A program made the position numbers and the translations under genes. From assembly GCA_013399015.1 (NCBI GenBank), contig VWZX01008461.1, positions 2,026,926-2,090,925 of the forward strand: a stretch of 64,000 bases of DNA. Reading direction: 5' to 3'. Positions within the stretch are counted from its first letter, which is position 1; every line of letters begins with the position of its first letter. Origin of the DNA: Galbula dea. Its lineage: Eukaryota; Chordata; Aves; Piciformes; Galbulidae. Positions 1 to 12,156 of this stretch are shown here, one piece after another. The notes below the pieces were generated by a model. The model saw only the letters and a list, made by a program, of their open reading frames with translations, was not told the origin of the DNA and made no database searches.

Positions 1-1079
1 CTTCCTTTCAGTGCACCAGGACATGTGGCCAAATCACATCTCATGATCTTATTTTTGGGGCTCTTACAGTACAACCCAGAAACCACGATGCTCTGTGGTG
101 GTAATATTTCAAATACATATTGCAAGAGAGAAGGACTCTAGTGACCTTAATCTGGAGGGGAAACACAGGTAAGGCAGAAGAGGTGATATGCTCAAGGTCA
201 CCTCACAAGCTAGTGACAGACCAAGGCAGGTAAACCATGTCTGCTGGGGCCAGACCAATGTAGTGGACTCCCAGTGTGCACTTGCAACTCTGCAAGCTTT
301 GCCACTGCCCCAGTGTCCTTCATGTGATCTACCTCTGCCTGGCAGGGACAGGGCACCTGCAAAAGGACCTGCAGCCCTACTTACCCCTAAGCCAGCAACC
401 AGCTGGGCAAAGGAGTATAAACAAGTGTTGAGAACTAGCTGCTCCAGGAAACACCAGTGCTAAAATACTGTGGGAGATCAGGGAACAGTTGTATGGTTTC
501 CAACATGTAATTGCTAGGTACTCTTAATTCCCCCTTATTTAAAAGAGAAATAAGCAGTGGGAATGAGAAGGGATGTATTTTCATTTATTTTTCTGGGGAT
601 TGCTTGCAAGTTAGCATTATGTGGGCTCCTCAGGAGTTTCCATTACAAACATCTTCCTACCTGCAGCATATCTTCTAAATAGCATTGCTCCTTTCTTCCA
701 TAAAAAGCTTCTGTGAACTTGTGCAAATATTTGCTTGCTGTTCAGTGGCAATTTGGATAGTCACCAGCTCCAGGAGCGTGGCTGCACAAGCAAGCTGTGT
801 TCTGCTGGAGGCAGCTCCAGCTAGAACCAAGTGCAAACACCTCATCCACAGGTCTTCAGGGAGGAAGGGACCCACCTCTTCCACTTGGAAGGGCATCTGT
901 CAACAGCTAGGTCTTCTAGGTCAAAACTAGCAAAGAGAGCTTCATCCCCTGTGCTGCTGCTTCATCCCCTCTGAGGTCAGCTGCCCTTTAATTCTGGCCC
1001 TGCTTTCATTGTGTGTGTGCCAAACACCTGGCAGAAACGTGACCTGGGCTGTGGAGACATAACTCCATCCCTTGCACCT

Positions 1080-1553
1080 CAAATCCAGGGCTCATTTTTG
1101 GGCTCCTCATGCTAAGAAGGACATTGAGGTGCTGGAGTGTGTCCAGAGAAGGGCAAGGAAGGTGGAGAAACATTTGGAGAACATGTCTTATGAGGAGCAG
1201 GTGAGGAAACTGGGGTTGGTTAGCCTGGAGAAGAGGAGGCTCAGGGGAGACCTTCTCACTCTCTCCAACTCCCTGAAAGGAGTTACCAGTGATCAGAAAA
1301 GGGGAAATGGCCTCAAGTTGCACCACTGGGGGTTTAGGTTGGACACTTGGAAAAATTTCTTCACTGAAGAGGTGGTTAGGCATTGACAGAGGCTGCCCAG
1401 GGCAGTGGTGGAGTCACCATCCCTGGAAGTGTTCAAAAAACATTTAGATGTTGCACTTAGGGATATGGTTTAGTGGTGACTTGGCAGTGTTAGGTTCTAA
1501 CAGTTGGACTCAATGATCTTGGAGGTCTTCTGCAACGTTAATGATTCTATGGA
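1080..1553 (+). mobile_element. CR1 LINE 3' fragment
   Basis: 5'-truncated CR1: gaggtgctggagtgtgtcc, tgaggagcaggtgagg, cctggagaagaggaggctca, gtggtggagtcaccatccc, then the tail ttaatgattctatgg. Diverged, with deletions. Confidence 0.93.
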
Positions 1554-2378
1554 AAGAGCAAATTGTAATGTGCCTGGGCCAGAGCCCCAGAGGTGGCACA
1601 GGAAGGGGTGAGTTTCTGAACACTGCCTGCTTCTAGCCTTTGCTTCCTAAAGTCAGGAAAAAAAAGGGGCAGTTTTAACCTGCCTTTTGCTGGCTTTTTG
1701 CATTCACAACAGGCTCCAGCAACAAGACTCACTTTATTTTAGTTCTTCCCAAGAAATGGGCTTTTCAGATTCCTCTGCCTGCCTGTTTACAGGCAGCAGG
1801 GAGATGCTGAACAGCTTATGTTGGGGAAAAGTCACTGGTTTGTCTCTTCAGTCCCAGTGCTGTGCCAGGCATATCTGATTGCTGGAACTCAGCCAAATTT
1901 CTGTCTGCACCCTTAATTGGGAAACAGGGATGGGGATGAGGAAGGGACTCCAGAGGTGTAAATAGATCAGTCAGCCACATGGCGTCATCTCTGCTCTCTA
2001 CAAATGCACTTGAGGACGTGCTGAGCAGAAAGAATCATTGCAATTAGCACATAGGCTCTGGAGCTAGTGTAAATACAGGGCCACTTCTGCTGAGCTTCAG
2101 AGAACAGCTAGAAAACTTTCCAGGAAGGTGCCACCCCTCATTTCATTCCTCAGAAATCCACATTGCCTATGTGCATGTCGAGCAGAGCTGAGGATCCCTT
2201 TGGCAAGTGTTCCTGGCTCAGCAGAGAGTAGCAGCAGCAAACTCTCCCTGCATCATGGACCTCCTGCCTGGGATGTCCTCCTGTAACTACCATAAATGGG
2301 AAAAATACTCTTGACTTCTCCATCTTTGAGGGTGGTATCTCCAGCACTGTCAGAATGTGGCTTTCCTGCCTCTTGCAG

Positions 2379-2430
2379 GTACCTGGGGAGGTTGCAAGTA
2401 CCTGGGCAGGTTGCAGCTACCTGGGCAGAT
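2379..2430. repeat. 19-bp unit, 2.7 copies
   Basis: gtacctggggaggttgcaa, gtacctgggcaggttgcag, ctacctgggcag. Confidence 0.85.
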
Positions 2431-2861
2431 CTCCAGCAGTGCCCCACCATGTCCCCTCCCTTCCCTACAAACATTTCATGGTGCTCTTGCTAGGGAGCTG
2501 CCTGCTTGGAGCCTGGTTGTGTTGTAGAGGATAGGGAATGGGGCTGGCTGGGAAAAAAAAGGAGGTAACTTTGTGCAAAAAGTTCCCAATTGTTTTGACA
2601 ACTCACAGGACTCAATGTCCCTGCAAGTTGTTTATGAGGCCAGTGGAGCTCCAGTGGAGATGGCTGAGCTGACAGAGTCTCTCTGGTAGCTCCCAAGGTG
2701 GCTGGAAACACTCAGTATTAAAACACTCAGTGTTTCTGGGTAGGAGCTGTTTGTGTCTCTTTGAGTACTTGAAGAAATGTTCCAGGTGACCTCAGTACTC
2801 TTGGAAGTTGGGGTTTGAGTCCCAATTTTCATAAGATAAAGATGGGATGAATGTGTTTTGA

Positions 2862-2992
2862 ACACCTGGAAGTGTTTGGAAAACATCTAGATGTGATGCT
2901 TAGGGCCATGGTTTAGTGGCATGGTGGTGCTAGGTTGATGGTTGGACTTGATGATCTTAGAGTTCTCTTCCAACCTTAGTGATTCTGTGATC
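2862..2992 (+). mobile_element. CR1 LINE 3' tail fragment
   Basis: Only the last 130 bp: agatgtgatgcttaggg, catggtttagtggcatgg, tggacttgatgatcttagag, then gattctgtgat. Confidence 0.9.
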
Positions 2993-4534
2993 CTGGGGGT
3001 TTCTTCTGTGATTTGCCTCCAGTAAAGGGCTTGGAGAATTCCCTTTCTTGTGAGCAGTGGCAGTAGTTTCTGTCAGATGGACATGGGATCTGGGGGTCAC
3101 CATGTGTGATTCCCTCTGTCTGTAGTTTGTCCTGTTCAGGTGAAGGGTTTGGCATTCAAGCTGGTTATTGCAGTGGGTAGAGTTGGAATTGAATTGGCAG
3201 GAAAACATGAGGAAATGGCACTGGCTATGCTCATCCTTTCTCATGGAAAGCCATAAATAGCCTTTGAGTTTAGCTTATTCCTAACTGAAAGGAAATTGGT
3301 AATGGACCAAAAAAGACAAGGACCAGTATCAGCTTTCCCATGAGATGTGAGGAAAGGTGGTCACACTGGGCAGAGCTGCCTTGGGAGCACTCCTAGGAGA
3401 GGGGGGTTAGGGGAGAGCTGGTCCATGCTGGGTGCTGGAGGAACTCCAGTTGCCCAGAGCTCAGGGGCTGAGACTTTGACAGGCTCTGGGTGTTCTTTTC
3501 CCTTCCAGTGCTTTCTTGTTTTGCATCCTCCTTGTTTTCCTTTTTCTGTCTGTCTTTGGTGGTCTTAAGAGGGGAAAGTGAGAGACCTCTGCCTTTCAAA
3601 GCTACTTTAGTACCTCTAGAACAGCACTAGCACTGACAGCTTCCCCCCTCAGGGATGAAGGAAAGATGCTCAGCAAACTTTCCCAGTTCCTTCCATCCTC
3701 ACCCTGTTTTCAGACACCTAAATCCTTGCCACCCTCCCTCTTTGGGCAGAAATTTTCTTGTCTGCCTAATGCTGAGTTTTGGATTAACTGTGAAATGCCT
3801 CAGTTGTGAGGTGGATCTAAAGCTCAGCTGAACAGGTCAGCTCTTTCCTGAGAGCAAGCTTTAGAAGGAGGGGGTTTGTACCAGCTGTAGAGGTAGGAAA
3901 CTGAGGCACAGAAACATTGAGGCAGAGCTCTAAAATGTCAAGCTGTCATTTCCTCACTGCAGAGGCTTTGAGTTTATGAACTGAACACTGTTCTTTTGAC
4001 AGTTTAGTGAGTGGGAAAATACCTAAATAGGAAAATGAGATAACAGGTTTCACAGCTTCCCTCTTAAGGGAGGTTGGAATAAAAACCCCAAGCCCTCAGT
4101 TTTATGTCTTCTGTTAGGAGAAAATGTCAACACCACAGAAGCACATGGTTAGAGATGGTGAGGTTCCCTGGCTGTGGATCCAGCCCTACCCAAGCATCCC
4201 ATCAGGAGCTGATTTGGGCTGCACAAAGAGCAGTAAAAGAGACAAAACTTAAAGTTTGATGGTGCACTGTCATCCTGGAGAAACCTGCCCTCCCATTTGC
4301 TGGGTAGTGCTTGGTCTGTAATGAACATTTGGAGTTCCCAATGCTTTACCAGTTCCTGCTGTGCCTCTGGGTGAGATGTTTCACTGCCAGCTCATGCCTC
4401 TGGGGCTGAGCCAGAGCACATGCTGTGGGGCAGAGAGATGTGATGCTGGAGGCATTGCCCTCCTCATGTCTTGACTTCTGCTCACAGGGCTGTCTCCTGT
4501 GCTTGCCTCTGGCACCCACCACAGGCCCAGGTTA

Positions 4535-4949
4535 CCCAGAGAGCTAGAGGAGGACAGGCTGAGAGAGTTGGGGTTGTTCAGGCTGGAGGAGAGAAGGCTC
4601 CCAGGAGACCTTATTGTGGCCTTCCAGTATCTGAAGGGGGCTACAAGAAAGCTGGGGAGGGACTTCTGAGGAGGTCAGGTAGTGATAGGACTGGGGGGAA
4701 TGGATGCAAACTAGAGGAGGGGAGATTTAGATTGGATCTTAGGAGGAAGTTCTTCACTGTTAGGGTGGGGAGACACTGGCACAGGTTGCCCAGAGAGCTG
4801 GTGGAAGCTCCATCCCTGGAAGCTTTGAAGGCCAGGCTGGCTGGGGCTGTGGGCAACCTGATCTAGTGGGAGGTGTCCCTGGCAGGCAGGGGGCTTGGAA
4901 CTAGATGATCTTGAAGGTCCCTTCCAACTCTGGCAGTTCTAGGATTCTG
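4535..4949 (+). mobile_element. CR1 LINE 3' fragment
   Basis: Another CR1 subfamily: ttggggttgttcaggctgga, aggttgcccagagagctggt, ctagatgatcttgaaggtcc and tail aggattctgtg. Confidence 0.9.
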
Positions 4950-5098
4950 TGTCCCCTCCCTGGAACCATTCCAGGTCAGGCTGAACAGAGCTCTGAGCAG
5001 CCTGACCCAGCTGAAGATACCCTAGCTCCCTGCAGGGAGGTTGCACTAGATAACCTTCAAGATCTTTTCCAACCCAACCCAGCCAGTGATTCTCTGAT
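4950..5098 (+). mobile_element. CR1 LINE 3' fragment, directly following the previous copy
   Basis: Begins ccctccctggaaccattcc right after the tail of the preceding CR1. Ends ttgcactagataaccttcaa then gtgattctctgatc. The two tails in tandem indicate two separate insertions or one inside the tail of the other. Confidence 0.8.
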
Positions 5099-6182
5099 CA
5101 CCTCCCCTGTTCCCCTCTGAAGAGGTGGCAGCTGACCAAACCCTTAGCATAAAAGGAAAACATGGTAAAAGCTGTTTGGTTGTGATCACATCGCCCTCTT
5201 CCTGGGACAAGCTCAAGCTTGTTGGCCTGTGAGATGGTTCCAGCTGAATCAGAGCTGTGGGATTTTCTTCCTTGGCTTGGCACACAAAAGCATGCACTTT
5301 CTGGACCTCATCATCCTGTTTCCCAAGGCAAAGCCAAGTGTTGTGCTTTGCTAAGTCCCTTGGTGTGGCAGTGCTCAGTGGCTCTCGAGACTCAAGCTGA
5401 CACCGAGGACTTTCTGCCTGGCAGCCACCTCCCACCACCCTGGGAGGCTGCCTCTGTGCCTTGGGTAGAGTTTGGGAAGCAGCAGCAATCTTTGCTCCCA
5501 GCATGCTGCTGTTTTGAAGTGAAAAGAAAGGATATTTGCATCCTCTGGAAGGTTCTGATATGTCTGGTAACATCCTCAGAGAGGTTGTTGCTGCCCTGGT
5601 GGGATGCCCGTGGGGGAAGCACTGTGCTGCATTGCTCTGGCTTGTCCATCTGGAAGTCAGGCATGCTGTAGGAATGGCCCTCACCCTTCTGAGGCCTGGG
5701 ACACACAGAGCAGGACACTGGAGCAGCCTCAGAGCTCCCTCTGAGCTTTGGGACACTATAGAACCTGATCAATGACATCTCTGCCCTGCCTTATCCTGTT
5801 TTGCAGAGCTTTCTGGAAGGGGGAGGAACAGGGTGCTTCTTCTCCTGACCTTCTAGGAATGCTCCCTTTGCCTAACTTCTCAAAGGAAATGAGGCTTGGG
5901 TGGTTATCTTCTTCCCACTCTCCCCTCAAGATCTGGAGCTCCTGTGACCAGTTTCTACAGTGCCTTCAAGGATGAAAAATTCCCACCATGTTTTCTAGGC
6001 AGAGACATGCAGTTCAGACACAGGCACTTTGTTAGATGGCAGGGAAATGCATCAAGTACTCCACTGCTGGCCAGGGGAGAGAGGTGACAGTCCCAGGCTA
6101 CTCACCTTGACTGTTGTGTGTGGTTTGGGACACCACAAGAGAAGCAGGCTATTCAGTTGTTAGTTATGCCAGTTGTTACACA

Positions 6183-6642
6183 GGGTGCAGAGGAGGCCAC
6201 AAAGATGGTGAAGGGTCTGGAGAGGAAGCTGTGTGAGGAACAGCTGAAGTCACTTGCTCTGTTCAGCCTGGAGAAGAGGAGACTCAGGGGAGACCTCACT
6301 GCAGTTTAGAACTTCCTCACCAGAGAGGAAGGAGGGGCAGGAGCTGATCTCTTCTCTCTGGGGACTAGTGACAGGACCCAGGGGAATGGCCTGAAGCTGT
6401 GCCAGGGGAGGGTCAGGTCAGATCTTAGGCAAAGGTTCTTCCCCCAGAGAGTGGTGGAGCACTGGAACAGGCTCCCCAGGGATGCAGCCATGGCCCCAAC
6501 TCTCCTGGAATGCAAGAAGCATCTGGACAATGCTCCTAGACACATGGGGTGACTTTGGGGTTGTCCTGTGCATAGACAGGAGTTGGACTGGATGATCCTG
6601 GTGGGTGCCTTCCAACTCAGGGCATTCTGTGATTCTGTGAAA
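6183..6642 (+). mobile_element. CR1 LINE 3' fragment
   Basis: aagatggtgaagggtctgga, agcctggagaagaggagact, tggactggatgatcctggtg and tail gtgattctgtga. Confidence 0.93.
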
Positions 6643-8321
6643 CCACACTGGTGGCTGCTGGAAACCTGCCTTGGGCACCTCAGCTCCCCATGGACCCCTT
6701 GGGCCATGCCACACTGGTCCCAGCAGCACCCAGCTGCAGCACCCAGTGGCCTCTCAAGCCCCTCCTCAGCAGCTGTGTGATAAAGCCAACAGAGAAGTCA
6801 GAAGGATGCCTTGGGCTTTGGCTCAGGCTTTATGACCTGAGCTAATCCCTTGCTTCATTATAAGATGGGATTTTAAAACTGCAGAGCAATGAAAAACTTC
6901 CACTGGGCAGTGGGAATAAACATAAAAATCCTATTAAAAATAGATCTACATAAACTGTGGTGCCACCAAGAGGCACTGGTGACAGCTCTCCCAATCTAGC
7001 ATGAATTCTGCAGTTGGTAGCACTTTTATTTTTACTGCCTGCCCATTGGAGTCCTGCTGCTGCAGGAGCCTTTCCCTCTATCTCTTTAATACAAGCAAGA
7101 GTCTAGCTATCATTTTGGCAGAGAGAGGCTATAAAAGGTGAAATAAGTGCAGTGTCAGGGATCTGAAGCCAGAAGGCTGGTCAAAAAAAAGCCCAAGGAT
7201 TTCTTCATTGTGTTCTTTTTTTTCACATAAGGAGTTAGCCATGGTCACAGATATAAGTCCTGGAATGATGAAGGGAATGAGCAGTTGGATCATGGAGAGT
7301 AGCAGAACAAAGCAGGGAGTAGCACAACACCCAAAGTGCTCTGCAATCAGCCAAATATTTGTCTACTGAGTGAGGAGAACAGCTCAGGAGAGGCACCAAA
7401 GCAACACACCAGCTCTCCAAGCACTGCAGGAACTCCCATCACGTATCTCCAGTTTCATTTGCAAGCTAGGAGATGCCCTCAAGGGGGTGTCTGGTCACTG
7501 GTAATTTGGAGTGAGGGCCACGAAACCAGCTCCCAGGGTCTCCTTTTGGAGGAAGGCAGTAAATCCCTGGCTGGCAGTGCCTGATGCAGGTATCAGGGTG
7601 GGTGGGAGAGATCCAATTCTGCTGTGGAACTGTGCATTTCCCAGTTACCAGGCCCTGAACTTACTTTGATGAGACATCTGAGCCCATTTACAGAGGGGGA
7701 AAGATGTTCTGCTGGTGTTTTACTTTCTCAGAGCATCTTACATGTTTTCCAGTGCCCTTCCAGAGAGGGAGGACTCTCTCGCAGTGCTTTGTCTCCTGCT
7801 GTACAGGGTCCAGGAGACTGAGGGTTCCCCAGGGTGGAAAATTGTGGCTGTTTTCTCACCTCTGTGCAGACCCAGGATGATGCCTCTTTGGTCAGGGCTG
7901 GAAACCAGCAGATTTTTCTCCCCTGCTTTTGGTGCCCACCTTAACTGCTTGCAAAGCCTTGTGAGCTGGAAGCTGCAGCCTCCCAGAGCTGTTGTAGAAG
8001 TGCCACGTGGAGCAGCAGCTCCCAGCACTTACAGCATTGCATAGCACTCCAGTGGCAGCAATTCAATCCTGGTTTGGGTTTTGGCCAATATTTGTTGTCC
8101 TCACTGGAAATGGTATTGATTATTTGAGCTCAGGAGCCAATTATGACCAAGATGATGCTCACTACCTCACATCCTAGGATGATGTGTGCCATGGAGGCTG
8201 CTTTGCTTCAACTGTAGCTGCCTAATGGGCCAGTGAGGCTCTGGACACACCTCTGACCTTTTAAATCACTTATGGTGTGAATAACCAGTTTTAACTCATG
8301 CCCTAAATCATACCTGACATG

Positions 8322-8361
8322 TGTTGGGTTGGTTTTGGGTTGGGTTGGGTTTGGTTTGGGC
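8322..8361 (+). repeat. GGGTT-type simple repeat
   Basis: Imperfect run of gggtt and ggttt units (gttttgggttgggttgggtt). Confidence 0.85.
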
Positions 8362-11300
8362 AGGGATTGCCATTTGTTTAGTATCTCTCTTGGGGGTGCT
8401 GTGCCCTGTGCTGTGTCCCACACAGTCTCTGTCTGCCTGCTTGGTGGGCACCAAGATTTCATGCAGCAGGGAGACTTTTGGATGAGAGAAAACTGCTGTG
8501 CCACCAGAGAGCAGTACCATGGGCTATTGGAGCCCACCAGCAGCTGGTACCTAGCATTGCACTGACAGGCAAAATCAGATGCAGGTCAGAGATACCAGGA
8601 TGATCACATCTTGCATAGGTTGGTAGGGTTCCATGCCAGCTCCTCTGGATGAAATGGCAGCTGGAGTCTGTGATCCTCCTCTGCTAGCCAGTGATGGTTG
8701 TGGTGATGGGCAGGAAACATGGCTAGGGAGCCTGCAGGCAGCTGAACCACTCCTGGATGCCTGCTCTTGGCAACAAGTCTGCAAAGTGTTCCACAGCAAA
8801 ACCACCAAAATCTCAAGATCTCACCCCAAGGCAAACTCAAACCAAAGATCCTGATTCTAACAAGCAAAGCCCAAGTCTCTGGCTTCTTGGAGATCTTTCT
8901 CAGCCAGAGGTGAGTTGATGTCCCCTGTGATCAGAAGCAGGAGTGACCTGCACTCCTTGATGAAGCAGTTGCAGGAGGATCTGATCTCACAGCGTGAGGA
9001 TGGAGGATGCTGGGGAGTGCCAGGAGCTCTGCTCTCCTGGGGGAGAAGTGGTGGAGAACAGGGGGTTTGATGGCTTGGTGCTGAAACATCAGTGATTCCT
9101 CATGTTGCTCTTTTATTTTTTAGCTCATTCTGCCTCACTGACTCTGCATTAACATGGCATCAGGTGTTTTCAGCTCTCCTTGGGTTTACTGCATTTAACA
9201 GCTTCCTGAGCAAAGCACCTTCCCACGTGGCCTGCTTGATGCTATTTAGATGAATTTGCTGAGCCTCTAGCCTGGGTTTGTTTCATTAAAATTTGGGCTG
9301 TACTTTTCCATCTGGCTGCCTAGTGGCAACAGTCTCCAAAATTGGTATTTCAGTTACTTTCTAGGGTTTTTTTTGGCCAAGTTAATCAAATTATGAGAAG
9401 CAGGTTAGTTAAGCAAATGCAATGGCCCTTGTCACACTTGACAGGACCTGTAAAACACATCAACCCAAACACCAGCACCACTTTCCAGTAATTACAACTG
9501 CAGTGGACAAATCAACCTTCCTGAGGAAGCAGTTGATGAGGTCTTCTTGGGGCAGCTCCTCCAGCACTGCTGCTGCCAGAGTGCAATGTGATCATACCTC
9601 CACCCACCGTGAAATACTGCACCTTCCATCACATCCCTGACCCAAAACAGTATTGAGACTGGTATTTAATGAACTGCAGCCAGGCCCACATCACCCATGC
9701 ACAGCAGGAACATCATCTAGTCTGTGCATAGAGAGGGAAAAGAGTTGAGATCTCTTCTTGCAGCTGGTAATGAGTCAGTAATGGACTTGGACACCTCTGG
9801 GAGGTACCCGCAGCGGTGGGACAGGTCGGTGAGCACAGGACCCTGCCCATCCAGCTGGGGCAGTTACTGGGGCAACCACACTGCTTTTGGGGAGGAGTTT
9901 GCAGAAGGGAAAGGTGTCACTTGACCTTTCCATCTTTTAGTTGCCTGGCTGCTGTAAATGGCTTTGGGATGTGGGAAAGGGAAGTGTAAATACCAGTGAG
10001 GTGCAGGTGGCCTCACCTGTGCCTGCCTGCTCCGTGCTGCCAGGGAGCAAATACATGTCCAAAGAAGGAACACATCTTTGGGGTTTGGGTCTGGTTTTTT
10101 TCCCCCCTCCTTATTTATTTTGCAGAGAAGGAGCAATAAATAAATTGAAATAAAGGAAGAAAAAGACATCAGCTGCTTATTAGATCAGCAGCAGTTGTTT
10201 TGAGCCCTAGCTTCTGCCTGCCAGTTGATGTAGTAAGCTTTGTTTTGGGGTTGTTTTGTTTTAGGGGGTGCTTTTCTGAGGCCAAGGGGTGTCTGGTCAG
10301 AATGGGGTGGTTTGCTAGAAGAATTTCTTGCAAGCAACTTGCATTGGTCTCTCTGAGGTAACATGCTGTTGATTAATGCACAAACTTCCCCTCTCTCCCT
10401 GGTGTCTAGTTTTCATTCCATGTCAGCTCTGATTATTCAGTAAAAAAGAAACATTGGCCTATGAAGCTAAACATCAAAATGCAGAAGCAGAACCCTCAGT
10501 GTCCCCACTGTTTGCAGTGTGTTTGCTCAGGGTTATTTTTATGCCACACACAATTGAGGTTATTGAGGAGAGCAAAATGAAGAGTATTTGTTATTTGGTT
10601 CATTTTGGGTTGTCAGCGCTGTCGTTGTCTCACAGCAGTGGTGCCTGGGGACTCAGGGGGTGTGAGGTTATGAATTTATTACATGGTGTCTGGTGCTGTA
10701 CAGGAACAGCTCCCAAAGGTCTCTCAGTGAAGGAGAAGGAAAGGATACTGTCTGGAGGAGCCAGGAGTGGGTGGACAGAGCAGGCAACATGGGTATGGAG
10801 ACGAGAAGTGGCTTGATGATAGTGCCAGGGTGGTGACTGCAAGAGCAGCAGTGCTGGGATTTATGCTTTTGGACTGCTGGGCTGCATCTAACCTCTGAGC
10901 AAAGTGGGTAGCTTTCTGCTGGGACCTCCACTGTGTCTGTGCTGGCTGGATCTGCATCTGAGGTCAGGTTCCTTGTGCCAAGTGGATTTAACTGGGATTA
11001 TGCATTCGTAAGTCTGGATCTGAACTCGTTGTTGCTATAATTTACCACACCAAAATCCAAAGTCCAGAGGTTGTTAGAGAAGTTCATGCCTTCATTCCAG
11101 AGTCCTTGTCTGCTTTTACAGGCTGTTAATACATGAAGGTTTCTTTAAGTCAGTTAATAGTTTCTATTAAATGGTTTTGCTGCAGATATTTAACTGCTTA
11201 GTGACAGTAGACTGGAAGCAAATGGAATGGAACTGGAGTTATTCTTTAAAAGGTTTCCATTATCTTAGCATGTGATCACCTTGGAACCTCCAGTGTCTGT

Positions 11301-11707
11301 ATGACACCCTCCATCCCTTGCAGAGCTGTGCAGCTCGTGTCTTCTGCTTTAGGGAGGGAGGCAGCAGCCCACAGGTGCATAGGATACCTGCTCTGCATCT
11401 CCAAAGCCTTGGGCTAGTACCCAGGCTGCTATGGCAACCTCCATCTCAAGTCCAGGAGAGCAAACCTGGGGTTTAGAACAGGAGAAAGGAAACAAAAGAG
11501 ACCAGAAAAGTGAAGTATGTGGAGAAACTGTATGATAGGAGAGATCTGAGTTAAGTCAAAGACCTCAGGCTCTTTCCACATGAGGATGTCAGCAGTGCTG
11601 GTCACCAGCATCTGAGCAAATCACTGAGGCTCCTGTAGTTCTCTGTGTTGCCCTTGAAAATCTGCATGAGTCCTGCAGTGGAAGTTGGGGCAATCAATGT
11701 GTCTGAG

Positions 11708-11817
11708 AAGCAGCACAGTCCCAATCCATCAAGCAGCACAGTCCCAACCCCACAATAAGCAGCACAGTCCCAACCCCTCAATGAGCAGCACAGTCCCAAC
11801 CCCTCAAGCAGCACGGG
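11708..11817. repeat. Minisatellite, 22-27-bp unit, about five copies
   Basis: Units all start with agcagcacagtcccaa and differ in the trailing ccatc, ccccacaata or cccctcaatg. The array ends about 145 bp before the first visible CASTOR2 exon. Confidence 0.9.
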
Positions 11818-11962
11818 CAGCCCGAGAGACTGGCTGGATAAGTGGGGGGGCATCTCATTCCTTCCCCTGAGGTCTGTGCTAACCACACACAGACCAGCTG
11901 ATGGTCCTGGCTCTCTCTGCCTCTCAAGCCAAGCTGTGTCCTGCCCCTCTGTCTCTTTGCAG

Positions 11963-12156
11963 AGCTCCCTTCCTCGGAACACCTGAGCGTGGCTGATGCG
12001 ACCTGGCTTGCCCTCAACGTGGTGTCTGGTGGAGGTGGCTTCTCTGGCTCCCAGCCCATTGGAGTGACCAAAATTGCCAAGTCAGTCATAGCACCACTAG
12101 CTGACCAAAACATCTCAGTCTTCATGCTCTCCACCTATCAGACAGACTTCATCCTG
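11963..12156 (+). CDS. CASTOR2: CASTOR2 coding exon 3
   Basis: Acceptor ctctttgcag ends at 11962 and donor gtaaga starts at 12157. The exon begins with two bases of a split Glu codon and encodes LPSSEHLSVADATW through STYQTDFIL. It ends in phase 0. Confidence 0.95.

Larger units (their letters stand above)
1..11962 (+). other. CASTOR2 intron (5' part off window)
   Basis: No coding exon recognised. The missing N-terminal segments of CASTOR2 were looked for and not seen. Contains five CR1 pieces (1080-1553, 2862-2992, 4535-4949, 4950-5098, 6183-6642), short tandem repeats at 2379, 8322 and 11708, and otherwise unremarkable unique-looking sequence. Confidence 0.6.

Noticed and set aside
5046..5756. 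236-codon minus-strand open frame
   Set aside because: Starts beside a CR1 tail, shows no recognisable domain, has no splice or promoter context, and other frames in the same place are equally open.
8322..8361. Interstitial telomere repeat
   Set aside because: The run is GGGTT/GGTTT and not TTAGGG, and only 40 bp long. Listed as a simple repeat only.
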